From Chitinophaga sp. H8 (GTDB lineage: Bacteria; Bacteroidota; Bacteroidia; Chitinophagales; Chitinophagaceae): a stretch of DNA of 64,000 nucleotides. Every line of letters begins with the position of its first letter. The stretch's first letter is position 1. The position numbers were made by a program, and so were the translations under genes. The stretch is from positions 2,356,001 through 2,420,000 of the forward strand of contig NZ_JBEXAC010000001.1 of assembly GCF_040567655.1 (NCBI RefSeq). Direction: 5' to 3'. A model generated the notes under the pieces. The model saw only the letters and a list, made by a program, of their open reading frames with translations, made no database searches and was not told the DNA's origin. Of this stretch, positions 26,469-35,686 are shown piece by piece.

Positions 26469-29207
26469 ATGATTAAACGACTTTCTTTATTAGCGGCCTT
26501 TCTTATCCTGGCAACCAACCTGACTGCACAGCAGACAGGCTTATCACTTTCCGGCAAATGGCAATACAAACTGGATACGCTAAACGAAGGCATTCAGCAG
26601 GAATGGTACCGGCTGCCTTTCAGGGATGCAATCCATCTACCAGGCACACTGGATGATGCGGGGATCGGCACACCTCCTGAATTGTCTATTGATAGTATGC
26701 ATCGCCAGGTGATGTTGAACCTCAGCAGAAAGCACCGGTACATCGGTGTAGTGTGGTATCGTAAAGAAATTGATATACCAGCAGCAATGGCCAACCAGCC
26801 CATGTCCGTATACCTGGAAAGAGTGCTTTGGAAAACGACGCTCTGGATAGATAATCAATTGGCAGGAACAGCAGAAAATATCAGTACCCCACAGCAATTC
26901 AGCATTCCCTGGAAATTGAAGCCAGGTAAACATGTTATCGTACTTAGAATCGACAACCAGCAGCAACATCAAACAGGAGATGCTACACATGCTTATACAG
27001 ACGGCACACAGATCAAATGGAATGGAGTAATAGGAAAAATGGCATTGATCCCTAAAGCAGCAGGCAGTATCCGCATAGCGGAGGTGCACCCTGATCTGCC
27101 AGGTAAAAAGGTAAAAGTAGTGGTAAAGCTGCACGAAACAGACAATCCGGATCAGCTTTCCACTTTACAGGTTGCATTGGGCTTTAAGGGAAAGGTAATA
27201 GCAGCACAATCAATAGCCATAAAAGACCATACGGTTCAAATGGAGATTCCTGTTGATACTCCTGCACAGTGGGATGAGTTTACGCCTAATCTTTATACGG
27301 CCAGCATTAAAGTAGTTAAGGATGGCAATACGCTGGATACCCGGAACCTGCAATTTGGATTCCGGCAATTAGGGAATGCCAACAGTCTTTTGCAGATCAA
27401 TGGACACCGGCTATTTCTCCGAGGCACACTGGAATGTGGTATTTTTCCACTTACAGGTTACCCTCCGATGGAAAAAAGCGGATGGCTTAAAGTTTTTACC
27501 GCCGCCAGGTCTTATGGACTGAATCACCTGCGGTTTCACAGCTGGTGCCCGCCGGCAGCAGCTTTTGAAGTAGCAGACTCCTTAGGTTTTTATCTTCAGG
27601 TGGAATTACCGTTATGGACAAGCGTAGGCGACGATAAACCTACCCTTGATTTCCTCATACAGGAGGCATATGATATCCTGGACACTTATGGCAACCATCC
27701 CTCCTTCTGTTTTTTCAGCATGGGCAATGAACTGGAAGGCGACTTTAGCTGGCTGAACCATCTTGTAAAAGCCTTAAAAACAGCCGACAACAGGCGGCTT
27801 TATACCACTACCGCCTTCTCTTTCGGGCATGGCCGCTGGCCACAACCTGAAGATGACTTTTACATTACCCAATGGACAAAGCAAGGCTGGGTACGCGGAC
27901 AAGGCGTATTTAATGACGAGGTGCCGGGATTTAAACAGGACTTTTCTTCCGCCATAGAAAACCTGCCTGTACCCATAGTAACACATGAGATTGGCCAGTA
28001 TTCTGTTTATCCTGATCTGAAAGAAATTGATAAATACACGGGTGTGCTGGACCCGCTTAATTTTAAAGCAGTCCGGAAAGATCTTGAAAAGAAACACTTG
28101 TTGTCCCTCGCATCAGCTTACCTAATGGCAAGCGGTAAGCATGCTGCGAACCTCTACAAGGAAGAAATCGAAAGAGCACTTAAAACACCAGGATTCAGTG
28201 GCTTTCAATTACTGGGGCTGCAGGACTTTACGGGTCAGGGTACAGCACTGGTAGGCTTAGTCAATGCCTTCTGGGAAAGTAAAGGCATTATAACCGGAAC
28301 AGCGTTCAGCCGGTTTTGTGGCCCGGTAGTACCTTTATTACATTTTGAAAAAGCAGTTTATACTACTTCGGAAGACTTTCATGCACAGGCCTCACTGGCA
28401 AATTTCAGCAATCAGGAAATGCAGGCTGTAAAAGCGGAGTGGCGTGTAACAGACCCTACTGGTAAAACTTTAGGTGCTGGCGTGCTATCTGTTGCCAAAG
28501 CGGGTATAGGCAATGATAATTCACTTGGCAGCTTTTCACTTAAGCTGAAAAACATCAGGAAAGCACAAGCGCTCACTGTAAGATTATCCATAAAAGGCAC
28601 CTCTTTCAGTAATCAGTGGAATATCTGGGTTTATCCTGCACAATTACCTGCTACTGACCCCGGTGTTTTCTTCACCACCTCTCTGGAAGAAGCACTGCAA
28701 CAGCTCGATGCTGGCAAAACGGTCATTCTGAACCCGGATACCGCTGCATTGCAAGGCGTTGAAGGCAGGTATGCACCTGTTTTCTGGAGTCCTGTACATT
28801 TCCCCAATCAACCTGGCACAATGGGCCTGCTCATAGACGCTAATCATCCTGCATTACATAATTTCCCTACAGATAGTTACTCAAACTGGCAATGGTGGGA
28901 TCTTGTCCGCCACTCCAAGACGATGATCATAGACTCATTAGGTCTGGATATTCAACCCATTGTTCGTCCGATAGACAATTTTTTCAAAAACAGAAGGATG
29001 GCCGCTATTATTGAAGCGAAAGTGGGTAAAGGTAAATTGATTTTATGTTCCATGGATATCCATACCGATCTCGAAAAAAGAACGGTGGCCAAACAACTGC
29101 GGTTCAGCCTGTCCAGGTATGCTGCTGGCAAGACCTTCAACCCTACGGCATTACTTACAGCACAGGAGCTGAAGACATTTATCTTTAAACAACTGCATCA
29201 AGAATAA
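26469..29207 (+). CDS. GH2-family glycoside hydrolase, exported
   Basis: A 912-residue protein. I start at ATG 26469, since the longer frame begins at a TTG overlapping the -7 box. A Sec signal ends after TAQ (about residue 21). Then follow a jelly-roll sugar-binding domain (about 25-195, with YIGVVWYRKEIDIP and YLERVLWKTTLWIDNQLAG), an Ig-like domain (about 200-300) and a TIM barrel. The barrel has FSMGNELEG, whose E421 is the expected acid/base, and IVTHEIGQYSVYP, whose E507 is the expected nucleophile. The C-terminal 300 residues are beta-rich. GH2 covers beta-galactosidase, beta-mannosidase and beta-glucuronidase activities; which one applies cannot be told. An AraC regulator follows after 70 bases. 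Confidence 0.88.
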   Translation: MIKRLSLLAAFLILATNLTAQQTGLSLSGKWQYKLDTLNEGIQQEWYRLPFRDAIHLPGTLDDAGIGTPPELSIDSMHRQVMLNLSRKHRYIGVVWYRKEIDIPAAMANQPMSVYLERVLWKTTLWIDNQLAGTAENISTPQQFSIPWKLKPGKHVIVLRIDNQQQHQTGDATHAYTDGTQIKWNGVIGKMALIPKAAGSIRIAEVHPDLPGKKVKVVVKLHETDNPDQLSTLQVALGFKGKVIAAQSIAIKDHTVQMEIPVDTPAQWDEFTPNLYTASIKVVKDGNTLDTRNLQFGFRQLGNANSLLQINGHRLFLRGTLECGIFPLTGYPPMEKSGWLKVFTAARSYGLNHLRFHSWCPPAAAFEVADSLGFYLQVELPLWTSVGDDKPTLDFLIQEAYDILDTYGNHPSFCFFSMGNELEGDFSWLNHLVKALKTADNRRLYTTTAFSFGHGRWPQPEDDFYITQWTKQGWVRGQGVFNDEVPGFKQDFSSAIENLPVPIVTHEIGQYSVYPDLKEIDKYTGVLDPLNFKAVRKDLEKKHLLSLASAYLMASGKHAANLYKEEIERALKTPGFSGFQLLGLQDFTGQGTALVGLVNAFWESKGIITGTAFSRFCGPVVPLLHFEKAVYTTSEDFHAQASLANFSNQEMQAVKAEWRVTDPTGKTLGAGVLSVAKAGIGNDNSLGSFSLKLKNIRKAQALTVRLSIKGTSFSNQWNIWVYPAQLPATDPGVFFTTSLEEALQQLDAGKTVILNPDTAALQGVEGRYAPVFWSPVHFPNQPGTMGLLIDANHPALHNFPTDSYSNWQWWDLVRHSKTMIIDSLGLDIQPIVRPIDNFFKNRRMAAIIEAKVGKGKLILCSMDIHTDLEKRTVAKQLRFSLSRYAAGKTFNPTALLTAQELKTFIFKQLHQE

Positions 29208-29277
29208 GCAAAAAGGCGGGGCAATTATCACAGGAGCTTATGGTATTTTCGTAATTTCAAAGGCTCAATCAGTAGAT

Positions 29278-30084
29278 ATGTCAGGTTTTATTCCGGTTCA
29301 GCTTGCAGCAGGTACCTACGTTGGCACGAAGGTGAAGGAACGCATTTTTGGTGCTGTCATCACCAGTGAAACCAGCTTTGTGCCCAATATGGCATCCGCC
29401 TGGCATTTTCATGTAAACCCTCACTTTTCCCACATACTGGAAGGCGGCAGCAAAGAAGTGAAAAAGGGAGGAACCGACAAGCAATATGCGGGTACCGGCC
29501 TTTATTACCATCCGGGTGTGGCTCACCAGAATGTAGATTACCTGCCTGGTACCAGGATTTTTAATATGGAACTGACGGACGATTTCTTTAAAACCTTTGG
29601 TTTGTCATACCCTCCTCCCTCCCTGATGTTTGGTGATAAACACCAGCTCAACACAAGTGGCCTGGTCCGGATCATGAAAGAGCATTATCTTAATGATACA
29701 GTATCCGCTATTGCTATGGATCAGCTGTGTATTGACCTCATAGCTCCCAGCCAGCAGGATTTCCACTGCTTTCCGGAATGGGCAAAGAAAATAAGGGATA
29801 TTATGTATGACAACTGGGATACACCGCTATCATTGCCCTTCCTCGCTGCTCAACTCGACCTGCATCCCGTGACCATCTCCCGCTACTTCGCCCGTTATTT
29901 CAGATGTTCTGCTGGAGAATATCTCCGGAAGATAAAGGTAGAACGGGCTATCTCCCTAATAAAACAAGAACAGACCTCTCTTACTGACATTGCCTATGAA
30001 TGCGGATTTACAGATCAGGCCCACTTCACTAAAACCTTCCGGCGTATAACAGGGATGCTTCCCAACCAATACAGAAAGATCTGA
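29278..30084 (+). CDS. AraC-family transcriptional regulator
   Basis: A 268-residue regulator. Residues about 20-110 look like a cupin sensor (FHVNPHFSHILEGGSKEV, GTGLYYHPGVAHQN), and about 165-268 form the double helix-turn-helix of AraC proteins (LPFLAAQLDLHPVTISRYFARYF, then LTDIAYECGFTDQAHFTKTFRRITGMLPNQYR). A near-consensus -7 box (TATTTTCG, 29244-29251) lies 27 bases upstream of the ATG. It sits between the GH2 enzyme and the DUF885 gene and may control either. Confidence 0.93.
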   Translation: MSGFIPVQLAAGTYVGTKVKERIFGAVITSETSFVPNMASAWHFHVNPHFSHILEGGSKEVKKGGTDKQYAGTGLYYHPGVAHQNVDYLPGTRIFNMELTDDFFKTFGLSYPPPSLMFGDKHQLNTSGLVRIMKEHYLNDTVSAIAMDQLCIDLIAPSQQDFHCFPEWAKKIRDIMYDNWDTPLSLPFLAAQLDLHPVTISRYFARYFRCSAGEYLRKIKVERAISLIKQEQTSLTDIAYECGFTDQAHFTKTFRRITGMLPNQYRKI

Positions 30085-30135
30085 CTTTAATAACAGCAGG
30101 TTAATCCCGTACAATTTCAGCTGTAATCTGCTGGT

Positions 30136-30143
30136 TAGTTTTG
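30136..30143 (+). promoter_or_regulatory. -7 box directly before the DUF885 gene, possible leaderless start
   Basis: TAGTTTTG matches the -7 consensus TAnnTTTG exactly and ends only 4 bases before the ATG at 30148 (a second ATG follows at 30151). If used, transcription would begin at or just after the start codon and give a leaderless or nearly leaderless message. Confidence 0.45.
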
Positions 30144-30147
30144 TACC

Positions 30148-31938
30148 ATGATGAACACAAACCAAATCAGATCACTGCTGATACTAATCACCATTTTATA
30201 TACAACAACTATACAGGCACAGCAAAATAATAAACAGCTGCATAAGCTGTTTGATGATTATTATGCAGAGCGGATGCAGCTGTTCCCATCAGAAGCTACC
30301 ACAGCAGGCTTTCATCAATACGACGACCGTCTGGCGATTGAAGGTAGTACGCCCTATCTGGCAGCCACCGGAACATTTTACAAAAAGTACCTCCGGAAGC
30401 TGAAAAAATTTGACAACACTACATTAAATACGGGAGACAGGATTTCCTGTGATATACTCACTTATACGTTGCAGTCTGCTCTGGAGGCCATATCGCTCCA
30501 CCTCGAATATATGCCCATGAACCAGTTTATTTCTACCCCACTGGAACTGGCTTCTTTTGGATCCGGAGATGGGGATCAACCGTTTAATACAGTGAAGGAT
30601 TATGAGAATTGGGCTAAAAGGATGACTGCATTTATGGAATGGACAGATACCTGCATCGCTAACTTTAATAAAGGAATACAAGCAGGCGTAGTATTACCTA
30701 AAGCGCTGGTACAATTGATGATCCCTCAGATGGCTTCTCTGGCAGAAATAGATACCACTAAAAATATCTTCTATAAGCCACTGTTGAAATTCCCAGCGTC
30801 CTTTACGGCGGCCGACAAGCAACGGATCACAAAACTGTACCACGTTGTGATTGCCGGAAAATTACGGCCTGCCTATGCCAAACTAGCTACCTACCTGAAA
30901 GAACAATACCTTCCCGCAGCGCAGGATAAGGCAGGACTTTTTGCCCTACCTGGTGGAGACCGGATCTATAGTTATTACGTACGTTCCTTTACCACCACTC
31001 CTGACCTGACACCAGAAAAAATATACCTGACAGGATTATCTGAGGTGACGAGGATCCGGATGGAGATGGAGAAAATAAAAACAGAGACAGGCTTTGCCGG
31101 CAGCTTACAGGAGTTTTTCACCTACCTGAAAACCAGCCCCCACCTGATGCCTTTTAAATCACCAGAAGAGGTACTGGATGCTTACCGGGCAATCTACCGG
31201 AAAGTGCAGCCACATATATCACAGTTATTTGGCCATCAGCCCCAAACCCCAATGGAAGTACGCAGAGTGGAGGCATACCGCGAAGCTGCCAGCGGAGGAC
31301 CATTCTATATTAAGGGAAATATATCGGAAAAACGTGCTGCTATCTTATACGTACCTGTACCTGATGCCAGGAAAGTGAATGTTACCTTTTACGGAACAGA
31401 AGCAACATTTATTCATGAAGGCATACCCGGTCATCACTTTCAGATTGCTTTACAGCAGGAAAACAAGGAAATACCCACCTTCCGGCGACAGCCATCCTTC
31501 AGTGCCTATTTTGAAGGCTGGGCATTGTATGTGGAATCCCTGGGAGAAAAGCTCGGCTGTTATACCGATCCCTATCAGAAAATGGGTGCCCTGAACAACG
31601 AGATCCACCGCGCCATCCGGCTGGTACTGGATGTAGCTATCCATACCGGTAAAATGACACGTGAAGAGGCTATTGCCTATATGATGGACAATGAATCTGT
31701 AAGTAAAGCTATTGCTACGGCTGAAGTGGAACGGTATATGGCTATGCCCGGGCAGGCTTTGTCATACAAAACAGGTGAAATAAGAATAAAAGCACTACGG
31801 GATAAACTGGCAGCACAGCTGGGCACCCGTTTTAATCTGCGTGATTTTCATGATGCCCTGCTGGCATATGGTGATATGCCGCTGCAAGTACTGGAAAAGT
31901 ACATGGACAGCTGGGCTGCCCATTATCTGCAACCATAA
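30148..31938 (+). CDS. DUF885-family metallopeptidase-like protein, exported
   Basis: A 596-residue protein with a Sec signal ending near residue 25 (QAQQ). DUF885 proteins are helical and resemble M32/M2-type zinc carboxypeptidases. The zinc-site motif is visible as FIHEGIPGHHFQ (HExxPGHH type, about residues 425-436), followed by SFSAYFEGWALYVESLGEKLG, which carries the third glutamate expected downstream. The N-terminus has the family opening LHKLFDDYYAERMQLFPSEAT. It would act in the periplasm on peptides or modified amino acids. It nearly meets the convergent amidohydrolase gene (14 bases apart). Confidence 0.9.
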   Translation: MMNTNQIRSLLILITILYTTTIQAQQNNKQLHKLFDDYYAERMQLFPSEATTAGFHQYDDRLAIEGSTPYLAATGTFYKKYLRKLKKFDNTTLNTGDRISCDILTYTLQSALEAISLHLEYMPMNQFISTPLELASFGSGDGDQPFNTVKDYENWAKRMTAFMEWTDTCIANFNKGIQAGVVLPKALVQLMIPQMASLAEIDTTKNIFYKPLLKFPASFTAADKQRITKLYHVVIAGKLRPAYAKLATYLKEQYLPAAQDKAGLFALPGGDRIYSYYVRSFTTTPDLTPEKIYLTGLSEVTRIRMEMEKIKTETGFAGSLQEFFTYLKTSPHLMPFKSPEEVLDAYRAIYRKVQPHISQLFGHQPQTPMEVRRVEAYREAASGGPFYIKGNISEKRAAILYVPVPDARKVNVTFYGTEATFIHEGIPGHHFQIALQQENKEIPTFRRQPSFSAYFEGWALYVESLGEKLGCYTDPYQKMGALNNEIHRAIRLVLDVAIHTGKMTREEAIAYMMDNESVSKAIATAEVERYMAMPGQALSYKTGEIRIKALRDKLAAQLGTRFNLRDFHDALLAYGDMPLQVLEKYMDSWAAHYLQP

Positions 31939-31952
31939 TCTGACAAAGGATT

Positions 31953-33293
31953 TTAATATACGATTTGCCCTTTATTGATCAGTGATCTCACCGGAGAAAT
32001 TCTTGATACCACCTCTGCAGAGCAGCTGGCATCTATCAGCACTACATTTGCTGCATCACCGGCTTTAGGCCATTGCTGCACACCTTTGTCGTCGAGCGGC
32101 AATACATTTCCGGTAGCGAGCTTCAGGCTTCTTGACAATAAGAATTCGGTGGAGTAGCCGTACAGCTGTGCCATCGTATGTGCCTTTTCCAATACACTCC
32201 CGGAGCCAAATGTGCTCCAATGGTCGATGATACTGTCATTTCCGGTCATCACATTTACTTTGTACTTATAGAGTGTAGGTATAGGCATAATAAGCCCGCC
32301 GAATGGAATAGTAGAAACAATACCTATGCCCGCAGCTCCTAATTGCTCAGCAATTTGTTCCTGTTTTACTTTATCGATCCTTCCCAGCACAAAGCAATGA
32401 CTTAAGAATGTTTTGTGCTGAAGGACAGGGTTTTCATTTACTTTCTTGATCAGGTATTCTACTGTTTTTAACCCCGACTCTCCGGATTCATGCAGGTGAA
32501 TATCTATTCCTTTATTGTTGTCCAGCGCCAGTTGAACAGTAAAATCTATTGTTTTTTCTATAGCCCCATCAATGCTATAGGGATCAAGACCACCAATAAA
32601 ATCAATGTCCATCTTTGCTGCGTCCCTGAGATAGGGCACTGTATCAGTATAGAATACGCCATGCTGAGGAAATGCAACCAGTTCTGCCCCAAAGGATTGC
32701 TTTTTGTTTTCCAGCGCTTTGAAAAGATTGTTAAGCGATTGCAGCTTTGAAGTAGGCTCAATGTTGACATGACTCCTGGCGAAGTGGGTACCTTTAGATT
32801 GCAGCAATTCCATCAGTTTTTCTGCCCGGGAAGTGGAGGTTTTCAGCATCTCAGGCAAAATCTGCTGTTCCAGTGCAATCATTCCTTTCACGCCCCCCTG
32901 GCCTCTCCTGGTAGCTTGCCAGGGACCACCATAAAATGTCTTATCGAGGTGGATATGCATATCCCTGAAAGCAGGGAGCATCAGCCAACCTTTGGCATCA
33001 ATAGCATTGGCGGCATTCGGTTTATTGGCAGCAATTTGCTCGATTTTTCCGTCTTTGATTGCTACGCAGAACAATTCCGTCTTTGTATGAACCACCTCTC
33101 CTTCCTCATAAACAAACCCGGTTTCAAGCCGCACATTCTTTAACAGGTAGCTTGCTCCCCCATTACTTTTACCTGCTGCCTCGCCGGCAAATGCTTCTGC
33201 CGAGGTCAGTAATCCGGAGGCAAAAGCCACTCCTGCCAGGCCCCACCCAGACATTTTTATGAATTCCTTACGGGATATTGCTGATTTCTTCAT
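31953..33293 (-). CDS. CodA-like amidohydrolase, exported paralogue
   Basis: A 446-residue metal-dependent hydrolase of the cytosine-deaminase/AtzC branch. The N-terminus reads SRKEFIKMSGWGLAGVAFAS, a Tat-like signal (RK in place of RR), with cleavage near AFAGEA at residue 36. Metal and catalytic residues can be matched to E. coli CodA: HIHLD (H113, H115), HLHESGE (H266, E269), LSHCF (H299) and GNDSIIDHW (D353). The substrate is probably a cyclic or heteroaromatic C-N compound, but is unknown. It is divergent from a signal-less paralogue at 33487 across a shared control region. The simplest reading is a periplasmic and a cytosolic version of one reaction. Confidence 0.88.
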   Translation of the reverse strand: MKKSAISRKEFIKMSGWGLAGVAFASGLLTSAEAFAGEAAGKSNGGASYLLKNVRLETGFVYEEGEVVHTKTELFCVAIKDGKIEQIAANKPNAANAIDAKGWLMLPAFRDMHIHLDKTFYGGPWQATRRGQGGVKGMIALEQQILPEMLKTSTSRAEKLMELLQSKGTHFARSHVNIEPTSKLQSLNNLFKALENKKQSFGAELVAFPQHGVFYTDTVPYLRDAAKMDIDFIGGLDPYSIDGAIEKTIDFTVQLALDNNKGIDIHLHESGESGLKTVEYLIKKVNENPVLQHKTFLSHCFVLGRIDKVKQEQIAEQLGAAGIGIVSTIPFGGLIMPIPTLYKYKVNVMTGNDSIIDHWSTFGSGSVLEKAHTMAQLYGYSTEFLLSRSLKLATGNVLPLDDKGVQQWPKAGDAANVVLIDASCSAEVVSRISPVRSLINKGQIVY

Positions 33294-33486
33294 AGTCCAA
33301 TCATTTTTACAAAATTAATCTTCACTACCGCTTATTCTGTGAAGGATTCATGATATACCTTGAAAGATTTATCTATCATCCGCCGGTAATTATAAATCTT
33401 TCAAGCATCTGTATAGATAACACAAAGTTCCCGAAAGATTTAGTGCTTACTTTGCTATAGTAATCGGGGAATAAAAAATAGAAAAA
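33294..33486. promoter_or_regulatory. Shared divergent control region with a 14-bp inverted repeat
   Basis: The 193 bases between the two amidohydrolase genes contain a perfect 14-bp inverted repeat, CTTGAAAGATTTAT at 33359-33372 and ATAAATCTTTCAAG at 33392-33405, with 19 bases between arms. A third copy of the core GAAAGATTTA lies at 33433-33442. A second, weaker inverted pair (TTATCTAT near 33370 and ATAGATAA at 33413) overlaps it. The array looks like multiple operator half-sites, most likely for the AraC-type protein encoded at 34829. TTACTTTG near 33448 is an imperfect -7 box for the rightward gene. Confidence 0.55.
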
Positions 33487-34707
33487 ATGGATAAAATAGC
33501 AAATAACGGTAATTACACATTTAAGAATGTGTTACTGGAAACAGGCTTTGAGTATGATGGCGATGAGGTGGTAAAGACAAAAACCGCACTTTTTTGTGTT
33601 GAGATAGTGGATGGTAAAATAAAGGCTATCACCCCCAACGATCCTGCTAAGCATGCCATTGATGCCAAAGGTTGGCTGATGCTCCCTGCATTTAAAGACA
33701 TGCATGCTCATTTAGACAAGATGCTTTATGGACTGCCATGGCAAGCCGTTTCTGCGAAAAGAAAAACGGTGAAGGATCAGATTGCCTATGAGCAGAAGAT
33801 GATTCCCGAGTGGCTGAAAACCTCTGTGGAAAGGACGGAAAAACTGATTGATTTTCTGCAGTCAAATGGTACTCATTACATCCGCTCTCATTTCAATATC
33901 GATCCTACTTCTGGCTTTGATTCATTAAAGCACCTGGAGATAGCACTAAAAAACAAGGAAAAAACAGTGGGTGCAGAGTTGGTAGCTTTTCCCCAACACG
34001 GCATATTTTATACCAATACAGCCCCACTGCTGAAAGAAGTGGTGAAAATGAACATCGATTTCATAGGAGGTGTAGATCCTTATTCCATTGATGGCAGCAT
34101 TGAAAAGCCAATGGACCTGATCACGCAACTGGCTATCGATAATAATAAGGGAATTGATATTCACCTGCACGAAGCTGGTGAAACCGGTATAAAAACAATT
34201 GACTACCTGATCAACAAAGCCAATGAAACCCCACAGCTTCGTGGTAAAACCTTTGTAAGTCATGCCTTCGCATTGGGTCATCTTCCAGCTTTGGAAACGG
34301 AACGCATTGCTGTACGCCTGGCAGCAGCCGGTGTGGGCATCGTTTCTTCAGTACCTTTCGGCAATACCATTATGCCTATTCCGCTGCTGAGAAAGCATGG
34401 TGTAGAGGTGCTGGTAGGAAATGATAATATCCAGGATCATTGGAATACTTTCGGACCTGGCCATATGCTCCAAAAGGCTAAACTTATCGCGGCACTGTAT
34501 GGCTATAGCTCCGAATGGGCGTTATCAAGAACGCTGGGCTTTGCCACCAGGTATGTACTTCCTTTGAACGATAAAGGTGTGCAGCAATGGCCCAAAACAG
34601 GCCATGAAGCAGATCTTGTATTCCTGGACGCCTCCTGCTCGGCAGAAGTAGTAGCAAGAGTTTCTCCTGTTAAATCACTGGTGCATAAAGGCAATATTGT
34701 ATTCTGA
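33487..34707 (+). CDS. CodA-like amidohydrolase, cytosolic paralogue
   Basis: A 406-residue paralogue of the leftward gene at 31953, clearly homologous along the whole mature length but with no signal peptide; its first residue aligns a few positions before the mature start of the exported copy. The active-site set is preserved: DMHAHLD (H73, H75), HLHEAGE, VSHAF and GNDNIQDHW. Shared signature stretches include KGWLMLPAF, DFIGGVDPYSIDG and LDASCSAEVVARVSPVKSL. It should carry out the same deaminase- or amidase-type reaction inside the cell. A strong terminator follows it. Confidence 0.88.
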   Translation: MDKIANNGNYTFKNVLLETGFEYDGDEVVKTKTALFCVEIVDGKIKAITPNDPAKHAIDAKGWLMLPAFKDMHAHLDKMLYGLPWQAVSAKRKTVKDQIAYEQKMIPEWLKTSVERTEKLIDFLQSNGTHYIRSHFNIDPTSGFDSLKHLEIALKNKEKTVGAELVAFPQHGIFYTNTAPLLKEVVKMNIDFIGGVDPYSIDGSIEKPMDLITQLAIDNNKGIDIHLHEAGETGIKTIDYLINKANETPQLRGKTFVSHAFALGHLPALETERIAVRLAAAGVGIVSSVPFGNTIMPIPLLRKHGVEVLVGNDNIQDHWNTFGPGHMLQKAKLIAALYGYSSEWALSRTLGFATRYVLPLNDKGVQQWPKTGHEADLVFLDASCSAEVVARVSPVKSLVHKGNIVF

Positions 34708-34734
34708 TCAATACATGCTTCTCTTATAATTAAG

Positions 34735-34778
34735 ATGGATTGGTCCTGAGTGATTTCAGGGCCAATCCATTCTTTTTG
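34735..34778 (+). terminator. Rho-independent terminator after the cytosolic amidohydrolase
   Basis: A 15-bp stem (34735-34749 with 34756-34770, one G-U pair) with a 6-base loop is followed by TCTTTTTG. It lies 27 bases after the stop and separates the amidohydrolase from the AraC gene at 34829. Confidence 0.85.
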
Positions 34779-34828
34779 TCCTAACTTTCCATATTTTAGA
34801 AGTTGAACTCCCCATTTAACTTGATGAT

Positions 34829-35686
34829 ATGAAGATTTATGACAATACAGGCTACATTCCTGTCTTAGGCATCCATGAATTCAGGAAAGGTCAACTCGCC
34901 GGCAGGGAGGAATTCCTCTTTAATGAACTACATGGTGAACGGCATATTCACAGGCCACATAAACATGATTTTTTTATCATTAACCTGTTTGAATCAGCCA
35001 AAGGGGTGCATAACATCGATTTCCATGATTATCCCATCGGGAATAAACAAATTCATGTACTCTTTCCCGGACAGGTACATACCTGGAGCATACAACCAGA
35101 CACCACCGGTTACCAGCTGATGATACAACAGCATTTCTTCGAACGCTTCGCTGCATTCTTCCGCTTCTCCTTTTCAAACTATATGAACCATCCGGTGATT
35201 CCATTGACCAACGACAGTTTCAAATTATTGAAATATGAATTTGATGCGATCAGAGATGAACTGAATTCGCCCAACTCAGTGCAGGAGATTATCAGCGCAA
35301 GAGCGGCTGTTATCGCAGCAATTGTGAGTAAGGAAGCCGAGCATATTTTTACAGAACTAAAAGTATTCCAATCTAATCCGAGGCTTGCGCAATTCAATAT
35401 GCTTATTGATAAATTTTACAAGCAGGAAAAACTGGTTGGATTCTATGCATCAAAGCTGCACATCTCTGCCAACTATTTAAATATTCTTTGTAAGAATAAT
35501 CTTCACGTGTCGGCCACCAAATTAATACAACAACGTGTACTGCTGGAAGCAAAACGGCTTCTTCAGACAACAGATCTCTCTATCAAGGAAATTGCATTTG
35601 AACTCGGCTTTGTAGATCATGCATATTTCTCCAATTTCTTTAAAGCCCAGGCAGGCATAACCCCAACGCAATTCAGAGAGCATTAA
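34829..35686 (+). CDS. AraC-family transcriptional regulator of the amidohydrolase region
   Basis: A 285-residue AraC protein with an N-terminal cupin-like sensor (HRPHKHDFFIINLFESAKG, FPGQVHTW) and a C-terminal DNA-binding region (about 185-285) with KLHISANYLNILCKNNLHVSATKLI and LSIKEIAFELGFVDHAYFSNFFKAQAGITPTQFR. It follows the amidohydrolase terminator, so it is a separate unit with a near -7 box (TATTTTAG, 34792). The operator array at 33359 is a reasonable target. Its last 14 bases overlap the convergent S41 peptidase gene. Confidence 0.93.
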   Translation: MKIYDNTGYIPVLGIHEFRKGQLAGREEFLFNELHGERHIHRPHKHDFFIINLFESAKGVHNIDFHDYPIGNKQIHVLFPGQVHTWSIQPDTTGYQLMIQQHFFERFAAFFRFSFSNYMNHPVIPLTNDSFKLLKYEFDAIRDELNSPNSVQEIISARAAVIAAIVSKEAEHIFTELKVFQSNPRLAQFNMLIDKFYKQEKLVGFYASKLHISANYLNILCKNNLHVSATKLIQQRVLLEAKRLLQTTDLSIKEIAFELGFVDHAYFSNFFKAQAGITPTQFREH

